IMG/VR virus record: IMGVR_UViG_3300017967_000039
Location: 1-48,916 of that record
Direction: 5' to 3' (one strand)
From: a virus
Length of the DNA: 48,916 nucleotides
Shown: positions 1 to 7,748 of the stretch, piece after piece
How the letters are laid out: each line of letters begins with the position of its first letter
How positions within the stretch are numbered: position 1 is the stretch's first letter
Position numbers and translations under genes: made by a program
The notes under the pieces: model-generated
The model's input: only the letters and a program-made list of their open reading frames with translations
Databases searched by the model: none
What the model was told of the DNA's origin: nothing

Positions 1-60
1 CTGAGTTTGATTACCCACGCTCATAAAGTTTTTTACTGTTAAATCTTTAATTTTTATCAT
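1..60 (-). CDS. gp46: gp46 recombination endonuclease subunit, first 20 codons only
   Basis: The gene starts at an ATG whose complement is 58-60 and runs out of the window at position 1. The 20 visible residues begin MIKIKDLTVKNFMSVGNQTQ, which fits the N-terminal beta strand and N-F-x-S-x-G pattern of the SbcC/Rad50-like ATPase gp46, just before the Walker A region. The start overlaps the gp47 stop by one base (TAATG), so the two subunits are translationally coupled. In T4, gp46 and gp47 form the nuclease complex that resects DNA ends for recombination-dependent replication. The assignment rests on this short N-terminus plus the gp47 neighbour; the ATPase motifs lie outside the window. Confidence 0.8.
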   Translation of the reverse strand, partial: MIKIKDLTVKNFMSVGNQTQ

Positions 61-1070
61 TATAGCTCGTTGTAGATGTCTAATAACATCTTTTTGTTAA
101 ATTGTTCCGAATCTATTGCTGATATTTCTCCACTTACAATTTGATCTACACTTTCAAACTGCTGAATATCAACATCTGTTGTAATTTCTTCCATTTGTTT
201 TTGTGGAATAAGTGATATTTCTCTACACTTGTATTGATTGACAAATGTTTCTTTGATAAATGTAGCCTCTTCAAATGAAATAGGTACATCAATAGTAACA
301 CGCAAATACATCTTAGGTTTGATAATGTTGTCTGTGTCTTCTAATAGTTGTTTTAGTCCGATAGTTCTGTACTTTGGACAGTCTGCCCAACTTAAATATT
401 CTGGTTCTTTGTTATTTTCTTTATCAAGTATCATCATACCGCGGTCATCGTCCCATGCATCTGCATAGTTGTGCGGAAATGCATTACCTATATAATGAAT
501 CTTGCTTTGCTTTTGACGCTTGTGGAAATGCCCTGAAAAAACATAATCTTGATTTTTAAAATGTTCTGCTTTGAGTTCACCGTGGTCTGGCATTTGTACC
601 ATAGCGTTCATATAGAAACTTGGAAGTTCAAAATGTCCAAACATATACTTGGCTTTTATTTTTTCAATTTTTTTCCATTCATCGCCTACCAACCACGGCA
701 CAAGTGCTACATCATCTTCCTCATAGATGTTGTCTACCAATGTTACACCTGGAATGTGTCTACCAAACTCTGTTGAACTTACATCACGTTTGTCTTTGTA
801 GTACAAATCGTGGTTACCAACAAACATATAGAACTTATCAAATGCTTTCCCTAGCTTTTCCAAGCATCGGATAGTAGCATCCATGGTAGTTAGGTTAAGT
901 GAATTACGATTATGATGCCAATCACCACAAAATATGCCAGTCTCACAGCCATTTGCCTGTGCCTGTTCTATGTACCAATCCACAAAGTCTTCGCAATCAT
1001 CATTGTGAACCTTAGAGTTGCCTTTAAGGCCCAAGTGGATATCGGTAAAAACTGCTGCTTTCTTAAACAA
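60..1070 (-). CDS. gp47: gp47 recombination endonuclease subunit (Mre11/SbcD family)
   Basis: This is the nuclease subunit of the phage gp46-gp47 complex, equivalent to SbcCD/Mre11-Rad50. It processes double-strand ends during recombination-dependent replication in the cytoplasm. All calcineurin-type phosphoesterase motifs are visible in its 336 residues: D10-x-H12, G49-D50, GNHD at 85-88, GH at 145-146 and GHFH at 180-183. T4 gp47 is of similar length. The start is a TTG (complement of 1068-1070). An in-frame TGA lies two codons upstream, so no ATG start is possible, and a GAGG sits eight bases before the TTG. It lies downstream of gp55, behind its own putative sigma70 promoter, and overlaps gp46 by one base. 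Family is very sure; the exact start is fairly sure. Confidence 0.93.
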   Translation of the reverse strand: MFKKAAVFTDIHLGLKGNSKVHNDDCEDFVDWYIEQAQANGCETGIFCGDWHHNRNSLNLTTMDATIRCLEKLGKAFDKFYMFVGNHDLYYKDKRDVSSTEFGRHIPGVTLVDNIYEEDDVALVPWLVGDEWKKIEKIKAKYMFGHFELPSFYMNAMVQMPDHGELKAEHFKNQDYVFSGHFHKRQKQSKIHYIGNAFPHNYADAWDDDRGMMILDKENNKEPEYLSWADCPKYRTIGLKQLLEDTDNIIKPKMYLRVTIDVPISFEEATFIKETFVNQYKCREISLIPQKQMEEITTDVDIQQFESVDQIVSGEISAIDSEQFNKKMLLDIYNEL

Positions 1071-1097
1071 TATTCAATCCTCAGTTATGTTATACTA

Positions 1098-1126
1098 AGT
1101 GTAACGCAAAAATTCGCTAAAGTCAA
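1098..1126 (-). promoter_or_regulatory. Putative sigma70-type promoter for gp47-gp46
   Basis: Read on the minus strand, TTGACT (complement of 1121-1126) is followed after 17 bases by TACACT (complement of 1098-1103). The -35 box overlaps the gp55 stop codon. Transcription would start near 1090, about 20 bases before the gp47 TTG. The -10 box is weaker than that of the gp55 promoter, so gp47 may also be reached by read-through from gp55. Confidence 0.55.
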
Positions 1127-1953
1127 GAGGTTTTTTTGCTTGCTTCTTCTCGTTTCATCTGATTTTCCCATTCACCTTGACTTTGTCTAGTGTAGCTAGG
1201 ATTTAAATGATTCATTTCGAGAATGTCGTCTCGAATGTTTTGATTGCGTTTTTCAATATTGATAACACGTACAAATGAGTTTGTAACTGCTGCTGTGTAG
1301 TAAGCAAATGGATTTTGACTTTTAGACTCGTCAAACTGTAGACCGATTTGAGTAAGTTGTAGTATTGCCTGACCACGCATTTCGTCATTGTATGTATATC
1401 CTCGCACATTTCCTCTTGTACCGTATCTATCACACAGTTTCATCCACATTCTAGCTAGTTTTGTAGTAGCAGTTCCGTGATTCATAGAAAATACGCCGTT
1501 TTCCATTCCACCTTGCCAGTGGCTTTTTCCTACACATATTAATTCGTCGTTTTCGTTAAATTTATAGTGTTGAAAGGGAGGAAAATTTAGCCTTACTTTT
1601 TTATCTGCTTCTGTTTTAGGATTTTTTTTGCGACCTGGTTCGTCCGGAATGTGATCATATGTCATTACACGAAAGATTAGCTCTTCTTTTGTGATCTTTC
1701 TGTAGTCAACTTCACATTCTGCCATCTTTTTGCGTTTGCCTGATTCTTTTGCCCGTTCAAACTCTGCTACTGACAATCTTTTTGCTTTGTTACGCTTTGC
1801 TTCTGCAATAGTTCTGATATTAATTTTGTCTACACTTGGTAGTATTATGTCAAATTGATGATAATCATCATCAACAAAACTACAAAAACTGCTTTTTGAC
1901 TTGTGTATCTCCGCAAGTATGTCTTTGTTATTCAAATAGTTAATTTTTTTCAT
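1123..1953 (-). CDS. gp55: gp55 sigma factor for late transcription
   Basis: This is the sigma-like specificity factor that directs host RNA polymerase core to T4-type late promoters (TATAAATA class). The conserved part is at residues 185-245, with segments such as GYTYNDEMRGQAILQL, FDESKSQNPFAYYT and VRVINIEKR, closely matching the sigma region 2-like segment of T4 gp55. The protein has 276 residues against about 185 in T4. The extra length is mostly at residues 30-180, including a conserved-looking SHWQGGMENGVFSMNHG stretch, and this long form is what I expect in marine T4-like phages. I see no SLDFLYE-type sliding-clamp motif at the C-terminus, which ends in charged residues. The start at 1953 is chosen because GGAG lies five bases upstream. 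An in-frame ATG at 1968 has no ribosome site and would sit almost on the predicted transcription start. Confidence 0.88.
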   Translation of the reverse strand: MKKINYLNNKDILAEIHKSKSSFCSFVDDDYHQFDIILPSVDKINIRTIAEAKRNKAKRLSVAEFERAKESGKRKKMAECEVDYRKITKEELIFRVMTYDHIPDEPGRKKNPKTEADKKVRLNFPPFQHYKFNENDELICVGKSHWQGGMENGVFSMNHGTATTKLARMWMKLCDRYGTRGNVRGYTYNDEMRGQAILQLTQIGLQFDESKSQNPFAYYTAAVTNSFVRVINIEKRNQNIRDDILEMNHLNPSYTRQSQGEWENQMKREEASKKTS

Positions 1954-1957
1954 AGAT

Positions 1958-1962
1958 TCTCC
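1958..1962 (-). promoter_or_regulatory. Ribosome binding site deciding the gp55 start
   Basis: GGAGA on the minus strand lies just before the ATG at 1953. It falls inside the reading frame that would begin at the alternative ATG at 1968, which has only A/T-rich sequence upstream. This supports the shorter gp55. Confidence 0.6.
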
Positions 1963-1976
1963 AAACATTATATCTT

Positions 1977-2005
1977 ATTATAAACTACGCAGTTAAAAAA
2001 GTCAA
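1977..2005 (-). promoter_or_regulatory. Sigma70-type promoter for gp55
   Basis: On the minus strand TTGACT (complement of 2000-2005) and a perfect TATAAT (complement of 1977-1982) are separated by exactly 17 bases. Transcription would start near 1970, giving a leader of under 20 bases to the gp55 ATG at 1953. The -35 box shares two bases with the divergent late promoter at 2004-2011. This is an early-type promoter read by host polymerase without phage factors. Confidence 0.75.
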
Positions 2006-2011
2006 TAAATA
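2004..2011 (+). promoter_or_regulatory. T4-type late promoter before the baseplate genes
   Basis: AATAAATA matches the T4-family late promoter core NATAAATA, which occupies the -10 position and is recognised by gp55. It lies 17 bases before the first virion gene, followed by a strong AGGAGAA ribosome site at 2018-2024. The same spacing pattern recurs at 26781, 31398 and 32959. Confidence 0.7.
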
Positions 2012-2028
2012 CTTTATAGGAGAACCAA

Positions 2029-2877
2029 ATGATTGGACCAAGACAAGCAAGAAACTTAGCATCACAAGTGCGTAACGGCCAAAATCCTTTTGATAGTGTA
2101 GCCAACACAGTAGGATCTGAGTTTTTACGAACAGGAGGCAATCTAGTAGACACAGCTAAACAACGAGTAGCAGATTTTGTAAGTGATACTGGATTTGGAA
2201 AAGCTCTTCGAGCATTTGGGTTATTTGCTGATGCTGTTCCAAAAGAAATTAGTTTAGCAGAAGGTAACTGGGGTTCAAGTTCTAGTAGTGGTGATTGGCG
2301 AGTCAAGTTAAGTTTACCTAGTAATTTTGCAGGCAGTCCGGTTTTAAGTCCACTAACAGAAACAAGTGGTCTAGTTTTTCCATATACTCCTACGATTTAT
2401 ATAACTCATTCTGCTGGTTATAATCAAATACAACCAATACACAGTAATTATCCCTTTTATGCATACCAGAACTCAAGAGTGGAACAGTTTAGTATTGTGG
2501 GAGATTTTTATGTTGAAAATGCAAAAGAAGCTGAATATTGGATAGCAGCTATACATTATTTAAGATCAGTTACAAAAATGGCATATGGTCAAACATCAAA
2601 TTCTGGTTCACCCCCACCTGTTGTGCGATTAAACGGCTACGGTGATTTTGTTTTTAAAAATGTTCCTGTAATTGTTAATAGTTTTGCAGTTGAACTTGGC
2701 CAAGATATAGATTATATTAAATGTAATGTTGGTGAAGGAGCATCATGGGTACCTACAAGAAGCAATATCCAAGTTACAGTTGCTCCAATTTACAGTAGAA
2801 GAGCAGTAGAGTCATTTAGTTTAGATAAATTTGTCAACGGTGGATACATAGGTCCTAATGGCGGAGGATTTATTTAA
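2029..2877 (+). CDS. Baseplate-tail tube junction protein, gp48/gp54-like
   Basis: This 282-residue virion protein opens the late structural block. Its C-terminal half (residues about 140-255) resembles the tube-like domain of T4 gp48/gp54, the proteins that cap the baseplate hub and start the tail tube. It has a hydrophobic helix around EAEYWIAAIHYLRSVTKMAYG, then a PPPVVRLNGYGDFVFKNVPV strand pair and an AVELGQDIDYIKC strand. The N-terminal 90 residues are helical with a Ser/Gly linker. It is followed directly by gp53 and the hub genes, as expected for a central baseplate component. I cannot separate gp48 from gp54 by eye. AGGAGAA four bases before the ATG fixes the start. Confidence 0.6.
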   Translation: MIGPRQARNLASQVRNGQNPFDSVANTVGSEFLRTGGNLVDTAKQRVADFVSDTGFGKALRAFGLFADAVPKEISLAEGNWGSSSSSGDWRVKLSLPSNFAGSPVLSPLTETSGLVFPYTPTIYITHSAGYNQIQPIHSNYPFYAYQNSRVEQFSIVGDFYVENAKEAEYWIAAIHYLRSVTKMAYGQTSNSGSPPPVVRLNGYGDFVFKNVPVIVNSFAVELGQDIDYIKCNVGEGASWVPTRSNIQVTVAPIYSRRAVESFSLDKFVNGGYIGPNGGGFI

Positions 2878-3179
2878 TGGCCAAATACAGTTCAAGTAGT
2901 CCTTGGCACAAAACTAAAATAAAAAACTCTCAATACCTAGATTTTTTATCTATTAGACCAGTACCAAAACAAAGTGATGACATATTATATACAATAGAAG
3001 TACAGTATACACATAGACCAGATTTGCTTGCATACGATTTGTATGGAAACAAGGACCTTTGGTGGGTATTTGCTCAAAGAAACATGGATGTAATCAAAGA
3101 TCCAATTTATGATTTTGAAGAAGGTGTAGAAATTTATCTTCCTAAAGGTCCACAACTAAGAAAATTATTAGGATTGTAA
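2877..3179 (+). CDS. gp53: gp53 baseplate wedge protein
   Basis: This 100-residue protein matches the conserved core of the gp53 wedge family: YTHRPDLLAYDLYGNKDLWW (residues about 44-63), then a short helix, a D-P-x-Y-D segment and a final IYLPKGPQLRKLLG segment. The Tyr-Gly-Asn followed by Leu-Trp-Trp is the family hallmark (T4: YGNPQLYWV). T4 gp53 is about twice as long; this is a short version of the kind found in many marine and other contractile phages. It is a structural part of the baseplate wedge that joins wedges around the hub. The start codon overlaps the previous stop (TAATG). Confidence 0.8.
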   Translation: MAKYSSSSPWHKTKIKNSQYLDFLSIRPVPKQSDDILYTIEVQYTHRPDLLAYDLYGNKDLWWVFAQRNMDVIKDPIYDFEEGVEIYLPKGPQLRKLLGL

Positions 3180-3180
3180 T

Positions 3181-5835
3181 ATGACATTCCAAGCACAAAA
3201 TTTAGCACGAAGAGCAGCTGCCGCAGGCAGGCAAGTTGAAGATTTTGTAGAATCAGCAGTTAGAGATTCTAACATAGTTAACAGTGCAGGAATTACAGTA
3301 AATGCAATAAGAGACAGCATAGATGGTGCAGTTGAAGAAATAGCAGGAGCAGTAGCAGACCCAATAAACGAGGTTGCATCAAGAGCAACAGAAATGCAAT
3401 CAATTTTGGGCAATCCTGGAGGAGCGTTGTTATCTGTGATAGCCGGCGGACTTTTTGGAGGATCTAAAAAAGGAAATGATTTAAAAGATTTTGCATCATA
3501 CACATCTATTTTTACACTAGGAGTTCTAACTAATTTTGAAATTAACTTTCCTGACTTGACATATCGCAGAAGAGATCCTTGGATTACAATTTTAAGATCA
3601 GGCGGCGGCCTTGGAAACAGCAAAGCAACCACAATATATGAATCTCAAGGAAGATTAGAATATTTTATTGATAATGTTAATATAGATTCGCTTGTTGGAT
3701 TAAACCAAGCAACAAAACAAACAAATGCAACTAATATAGAATTCAAAGTTACTGAACCTTACAGCATGGGTCTGTTCTTGCAAACAATACAAGTAGCAGC
3801 AGCTAAAGCTGGTCATAAAAATTATCTTGAAGCACCGTTTGTTTTAAGTGTAGAATTCAAAGGTTGGGACGATTATGGTAATAACATATCAAAACCAGGA
3901 CTACGTAGAATATTTCCGTTAAAATTAGCAAGTGTAGATTTTCAAGTTACTGAAGGTGGAAGCGAATACAATGTTATTGCTATTCCTTGGCACGAAAAAG
4001 CAATGGCTGATCAAGTACAAAGCATTAAAGCAGATGTAAATTTAACAGGAACAACTGTTTCAGAATTATTACAAACTGGAGGTGCTAGTTTAGCAGAAAA
4101 CTTAAACACTAGAGAACAAGAAAGAGCTGAAGAAGGCCAGGTTCCAAAACCTGACGAATATGTAGTACTGTTTCCTAAAGAAAGATCAAGTCTTGACGAG
4201 GCCTTACTAGGTAATCCTGCAGACAGTGCAGGTGCTACAGAAGAAGAAGGAGAAGAAAGAGAACTAAGTGAAGAAGAAAAAGTAAGAATATTTGAAAGTA
4301 TAACTGGTTTGGAAAATGCTACATTGCCTGCAGACTTTGATGCTGAACTTTCTAAAATACTAGGAGTAATTGTCAATAGATCAAACATAGGTGAAACTAT
4401 TAGGGAATATGCAGAAAACCCAGAGAACATGAATGAAATAGGAACTGCAAAACTTGTTGATTCATTTTTAGACGGAGGCAGAAAACCTTTTGGAAGACCA
4501 GCATTTGTTGAAGAAACTAGACTAACTGGTGGACCACCTCCTCAACAAACTAGAGTAGGTACAGGTATTTTCACTAGAGGAAATATCACCATTAGTGATA
4601 ATGGCAGAACATTAACTTTTAAAAATGGTACAAAGTTTCAAGATATAATTGAAGAAATTATACTATTAAGTGAATATGGTAGAAAAATTGTAGATGCGGA
4701 ACCTGATGCAAATGGTATGATACCGTGGTTTAAAATTGAATCAGATGTTTATAATATTACAGATCATGAAACAATGGATCAAACAGGTAAATTTCCTCAC
4801 ATATATGTTTACAGAGTTGTGCCATACAAAGCACATGTTAGTAGAACTTCACCAACGTCTCAAGCGAGTCCTGGAATAAACATGCTGAAAAGACAAGCAA
4901 TTAAAAAATATGATTACATATATACAGGACAGAATGATGATATACTAGATTTTAATATAGAATTTAATGCAGCTTTCTTTCAATCTATTACACCGTTCGG
5001 TGGTAGAGATACAGCAGGAAATAATCAACAATCAGAAGAAAGTCCGGGACCACCACCTGGGCATCCAGAATTTAACATGCGAGCAGGCGATACCACAGGT
5101 GGTGTAAATGGTAATGCTACAACTGTAGAAACACCTAGACCAGAATCTGGTCAAACAGGAGGAGGATTGTTGTCTAACAGTAAAACAGCAATAGCTAGAA
5201 ACTTCAACGATGCTCTTGTAAATTCTCCTGTAGATTTAGTTAGTGTTGATCTAACAATTTGGGGAGATCCATATTATATAACAGATAGCGGTATGGGAAA
5301 TTATAACGCCGCAGAAACACCATTTATTAACATAACTGCTGATGGTACAATGGATTATCAAAGTTCAGAAGTTGATATAGAATTAAACTTTAGAACTCCT
5401 ATAGATTATCAAGTTAACGGAAGTTATATGACTTTTCCAGGATCCGGATCAAGACCTGTAGGACAGTTTAGTGGATTGTATCAAGTTATTAGTTGTTTAA
5501 ATCAATTTAGTGGCGGAACATTCACCCAGCAACTTAAATTAATACGTAGAAGAAACCAACCAGGCTTAGATACAAATGCACAACCTGTAACAACTGGTAA
5601 TCAAATAGTTGAAGAAGCAGTAGAAGATACAAGTTCAACAACCACTGGTGGTACAAGCTCAGGCGGAAGTGGTACAGGTAATGCAGGAGACGATCCGACC
5701 GGAAACACTGGTGGCACAGGAGCAACAGCAAGTGGCGATCAAGGCGATGGACTTAGAGGCTCAGGAACAGTAACTCAAACTGGTGGTACCGGAGCAACTG
5801 CAAGTGGAGCTGCAGGTGATGGACTTAGAACATAA
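3181..5835 (+). CDS. Large baseplate hub protein, gp27-like (tentative)
   Basis: This 884-residue virion protein sits between gp53 and the gp5-like spike, the place where a hub protein (T4 gp27) is expected. Residues 1-110 are Ala-rich and probably helical. Residues about 115-275 and 500-600 are beta-rich, including YSMGLFLQTIQVAAAKAG near 193. Residues about 690-790 contain DLTIWGDPYYI and a final GGTFTQQLKLIRRR strand, a pattern seen in late-control/hub-type proteins. An acidic stretch (about 350-375) splits the protein. The last 90 residues are a Gly/Thr/Ser-rich tail in which GGTGATASG, two residues, GDGLR occurs twice. It is more than twice the length of T4 gp27 (391). The virion role is sure; the gp27 equivalence is inferred from position and weak pattern. 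Confidence 0.55.
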   Translation: MTFQAQNLARRAAAAGRQVEDFVESAVRDSNIVNSAGITVNAIRDSIDGAVEEIAGAVADPINEVASRATEMQSILGNPGGALLSVIAGGLFGGSKKGNDLKDFASYTSIFTLGVLTNFEINFPDLTYRRRDPWITILRSGGGLGNSKATTIYESQGRLEYFIDNVNIDSLVGLNQATKQTNATNIEFKVTEPYSMGLFLQTIQVAAAKAGHKNYLEAPFVLSVEFKGWDDYGNNISKPGLRRIFPLKLASVDFQVTEGGSEYNVIAIPWHEKAMADQVQSIKADVNLTGTTVSELLQTGGASLAENLNTREQERAEEGQVPKPDEYVVLFPKERSSLDEALLGNPADSAGATEEEGEERELSEEEKVRIFESITGLENATLPADFDAELSKILGVIVNRSNIGETIREYAENPENMNEIGTAKLVDSFLDGGRKPFGRPAFVEETRLTGGPPPQQTRVGTGIFTRGNITISDNGRTLTFKNGTKFQDIIEEIILLSEYGRKIVDAEPDANGMIPWFKIESDVYNITDHETMDQTGKFPHIYVYRVVPYKAHVSRTSPTSQASPGINMLKRQAIKKYDYIYTGQNDDILDFNIEFNAAFFQSITPFGGRDTAGNNQQSEESPGPPPGHPEFNMRAGDTTGGVNGNATTVETPRPESGQTGGGLLSNSKTAIARNFNDALVNSPVDLVSVDLTIWGDPYYITDSGMGNYNAAETPFINITADGTMDYQSSEVDIELNFRTPIDYQVNGSYMTFPGSGSRPVGQFSGLYQVISCLNQFSGGTFTQQLKLIRRRNQPGLDTNAQPVTTGNQIVEEAVEDTSSTTTGGTSSGGSGTGNAGDDPTGNTGGTGATASGDQGDGLRGSGTVTQTGGTGATASGAAGDGLRT

Positions 5836-5844
5836 AGGTTAAAC

Positions 5845-7230
5845 ATGGGAAATGAACAGTCAAGAACTAGACGCCCGTCCTGGATGGAAGGAAGCGGACC
5901 CTATTTGGGAAAAATTATCAATCATCTAGATTCAGAGTATATGGGCGCAGTAGAAGTGGAAATTTTAAAAATTACTGAAAACGGTAACCCCGCAACTGCT
6001 GAAGGTTCAGGATACCAACTGCCTTGCTACTACGTTTCTCCGTTTTATAATGTCACTCCTAGATCAGGAGTCAAAAAAAATCAAAACTATCAATCTACTC
6101 AACAAAGTTCCGGATTTTGGGCTGTGCCGCCTAATGTAGGAACAAAAGTTATTGTTCTTACACTTGAAGAAAATTTTGGATTTGGTTACTGGATAGGATG
6201 TGTTCAAGATCAGTATATGAATTTTATGGTGCCAGGCTATGCAAGTACAACGTATAATACAACTGATCCTAGCAAACCTAAACCTGTAGGAGAATACAAC
6301 AAAGAGCTAGAAACAGCAGAAGGTAGAGATCCAACAAAGTATATTAAACCTACTAGTACCCTTGCTGACGAAATTTTAACCACCCAAGGATTAGGAGGAG
6401 ACCACACTAGAGGAACAACAACTAGTAGTTCAAGGCGTGAAGTTCCTAGCATGGTATTTGGTTGGAGTACTCCAGGACCTTACGATACTAGACCTGGTCA
6501 ACCTACAGCCGCTTATGGACCTGATTTAGCAAGAAGTAATGTACCTTTCAGTAGATTAGGCGGAAGCAGTTTTGTTATGGATGACGGCGACATGACACTA
6601 TTGCGTAAAAAACCTGCCGGCGGTGATGACGCAGGTCCTCCAGAATACGCAAATGCAGAGTTAGGTGATTTATCCGGTAATCCTACACTACCTCACAATG
6701 AATTAATACGTTTAAAAACTCGAACAGGGCATCAAATATTGATGCACAATACTGAAGATTTAATTTACATTGGCAACGCCAAAGGTACCACATGGATTGA
6801 AATGACTAGCAATGGTAAAATAGATATTTTTGCTCAGGATAGTGTAAGCATACACACAAGCAATGATTTAAATGTTACCGCAGATAGAGATATTATAATG
6901 AGTGCTGGCAGAAATATTTGTTTAAAAGCAGGAAATGACGGTAGAATTACTGCTACAGAAGGTGTACACATAAATGCCAAAACACACACTGAAACAGCAC
7001 CAGATGGTATAAACATGAATGGTCCTACAGCAACACCAGCATATGAACCTATGCGTACTCCGCAACACGAACCTTGGTTGAGTCATGAGCATTTGAATCC
7101 TTTAGAATTTTCACCCGAAAAAACAGATGCAGATCCAGAAGCAGAAAACGAGCGTGATACTGAAACTGCAAACAATTTTGTAGCAACAGAACCTCCTACT
7201 GTACCAGATACTTTTAGGAAAAGCAGGTAA
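5845..7230 (+). CDS. gp5-like central spike protein without a lysozyme domain
   Basis: The 461 residues split into an N-terminal OB-fold-like domain (about 18-130, including GPYLGKIINHLD, FWAVPPNVGTKVIVL and FGYWIGCVQD), a long Pro/Gly/Thr-rich linker (about 130-280), and a repeating beta segment (about 285-380). The repeats have strands such as IEMTSNGKIDIFAQDSVSIH and DIIMSAGRNICLKAG, like the needle beta-helix of gp5/VgrG spikes. This is the membrane-piercing tip of the tail. T4 gp5 is 575 residues and carries a T4-lysozyme domain between the two parts. I see no lysozyme catalytic signature here, only linker. It follows the hub gene by 9 bases and precedes gp25, as expected. Confidence 0.78.
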   Translation: MGNEQSRTRRPSWMEGSGPYLGKIINHLDSEYMGAVEVEILKITENGNPATAEGSGYQLPCYYVSPFYNVTPRSGVKKNQNYQSTQQSSGFWAVPPNVGTKVIVLTLEENFGFGYWIGCVQDQYMNFMVPGYASTTYNTTDPSKPKPVGEYNKELETAEGRDPTKYIKPTSTLADEILTTQGLGGDHTRGTTTSSSRREVPSMVFGWSTPGPYDTRPGQPTAAYGPDLARSNVPFSRLGGSSFVMDDGDMTLLRKKPAGGDDAGPPEYANAELGDLSGNPTLPHNELIRLKTRTGHQILMHNTEDLIYIGNAKGTTWIEMTSNGKIDIFAQDSVSIHTSNDLNVTADRDIIMSAGRNICLKAGNDGRITATEGVHINAKTHTETAPDGINMNGPTATPAYEPMRTPQHEPWLSHEHLNPLEFSPEKTDADPEAENERDTETANNFVATEPPTVPDTFRKSR

Positions 7231-7242
7231 GGTAAATACGTT

Positions 7243-7695
7243 ATGAGCAGTTTAGAAAAAAATTTATACAAACAAATTACAGTAAAACCAAATAATCGTG
7301 TTCAAAACACAAATATTGGTAGTAGAGCATATCGTGGTATAAGCACAGTAAATCCTGAAAATTCTTCAACTGTTTTGTATGATCTTGCTTTGATAAAGCA
7401 AGATTTACTAAATCATTTTCACATACGTCAAGGCGAAAAACTTTCAGATCCTGAGTTTGGAACAATTATTTGGGACGCATTGTTTGAACCACTTACTGAT
7501 GATATGCGTGATGCAATCAAAAACAACGTTACAAAAATTGTAAATTATGATCCAAGAGTCAGTGTAGACAAAATTACTATAGATCAGTATGAAAGTGGCA
7601 TTCAAATTGAAATAGACCTAACTTACTTGCCTTATAATATTGCAGAAACAATGAAGTTGCAGTTTGACGAAAATGCTGGGTTCCTAAATACATAA
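7243..7695 (+). CDS. gp25: gp25 baseplate wedge protein
   Basis: This 150-residue protein belongs to the gp25 family, a small wedge/sheath-initiator component conserved in contractile injection machines. Family features visible are ALIKQDLLNHFHIRQGEKL, then LSDPEFGTIIWDALFEPLTD, and the NYDPRV segment (the family's E/D-P-R motif) followed by a strand IQIEIDLTYLP near the C-terminus. In contractile phages it nucleates the tail sheath next to gp6. The order gp5-gp25-gp6 supports the call. The N-terminal 35 residues form a family-variable extension. Confidence 0.9.
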   Translation: MSSLEKNLYKQITVKPNNRVQNTNIGSRAYRGISTVNPENSSTVLYDLALIKQDLLNHFHIRQGEKLSDPEFGTIIWDALFEPLTDDMRDAIKNNVTKIVNYDPRVSVDKITIDQYESGIQIEIDLTYLPYNIAETMKLQFDENAGFLNT

Positions 7696-7720
7696 TTAAC
7701 TACGCACTTATCTCTAATTG

Positions 7721-7727
7721 CTAAATA
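7721..7727 (+). promoter_or_regulatory. Possible weak late promoter before gp6
   Basis: CTAAATA lies 21 bases before the gp6 ATG in a 53-base gap between gp25 and gp6. Most other gaps in the block are under 15 bases, so the gap may be regulatory. It differs from NATAAATA at one core position. The spacing to the start codon fits the better late promoters in this window. Confidence 0.4.
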
Positions 7728-7733
7728 TTGTAT

Positions 7734-7740
7734 AGAGGAA
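7734..7740 (+). promoter_or_regulatory. Ribosome binding site deciding the gp6 start
   Basis: AGAGGAA lies eight bases before the ATG at 7749. A TTG at 7728 is in frame but upstream of this site, so the ATG at 7749 is the supported start. Confidence 0.7.
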
Positions 7741-7748
7741 TTACAAGC

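Noticed and set aside
1951-1968. ATG at 1968 as the gp55 start
   Set aside because: It has no ribosome site and is almost at the predicted transcription start; the ATG at 1953 has GGAG at proper distance.
7728-7748. TTG at 7728 as the gp6 start
   Set aside because: The AGAGGAA ribosome site lies downstream of it and suits the ATG at 7749.
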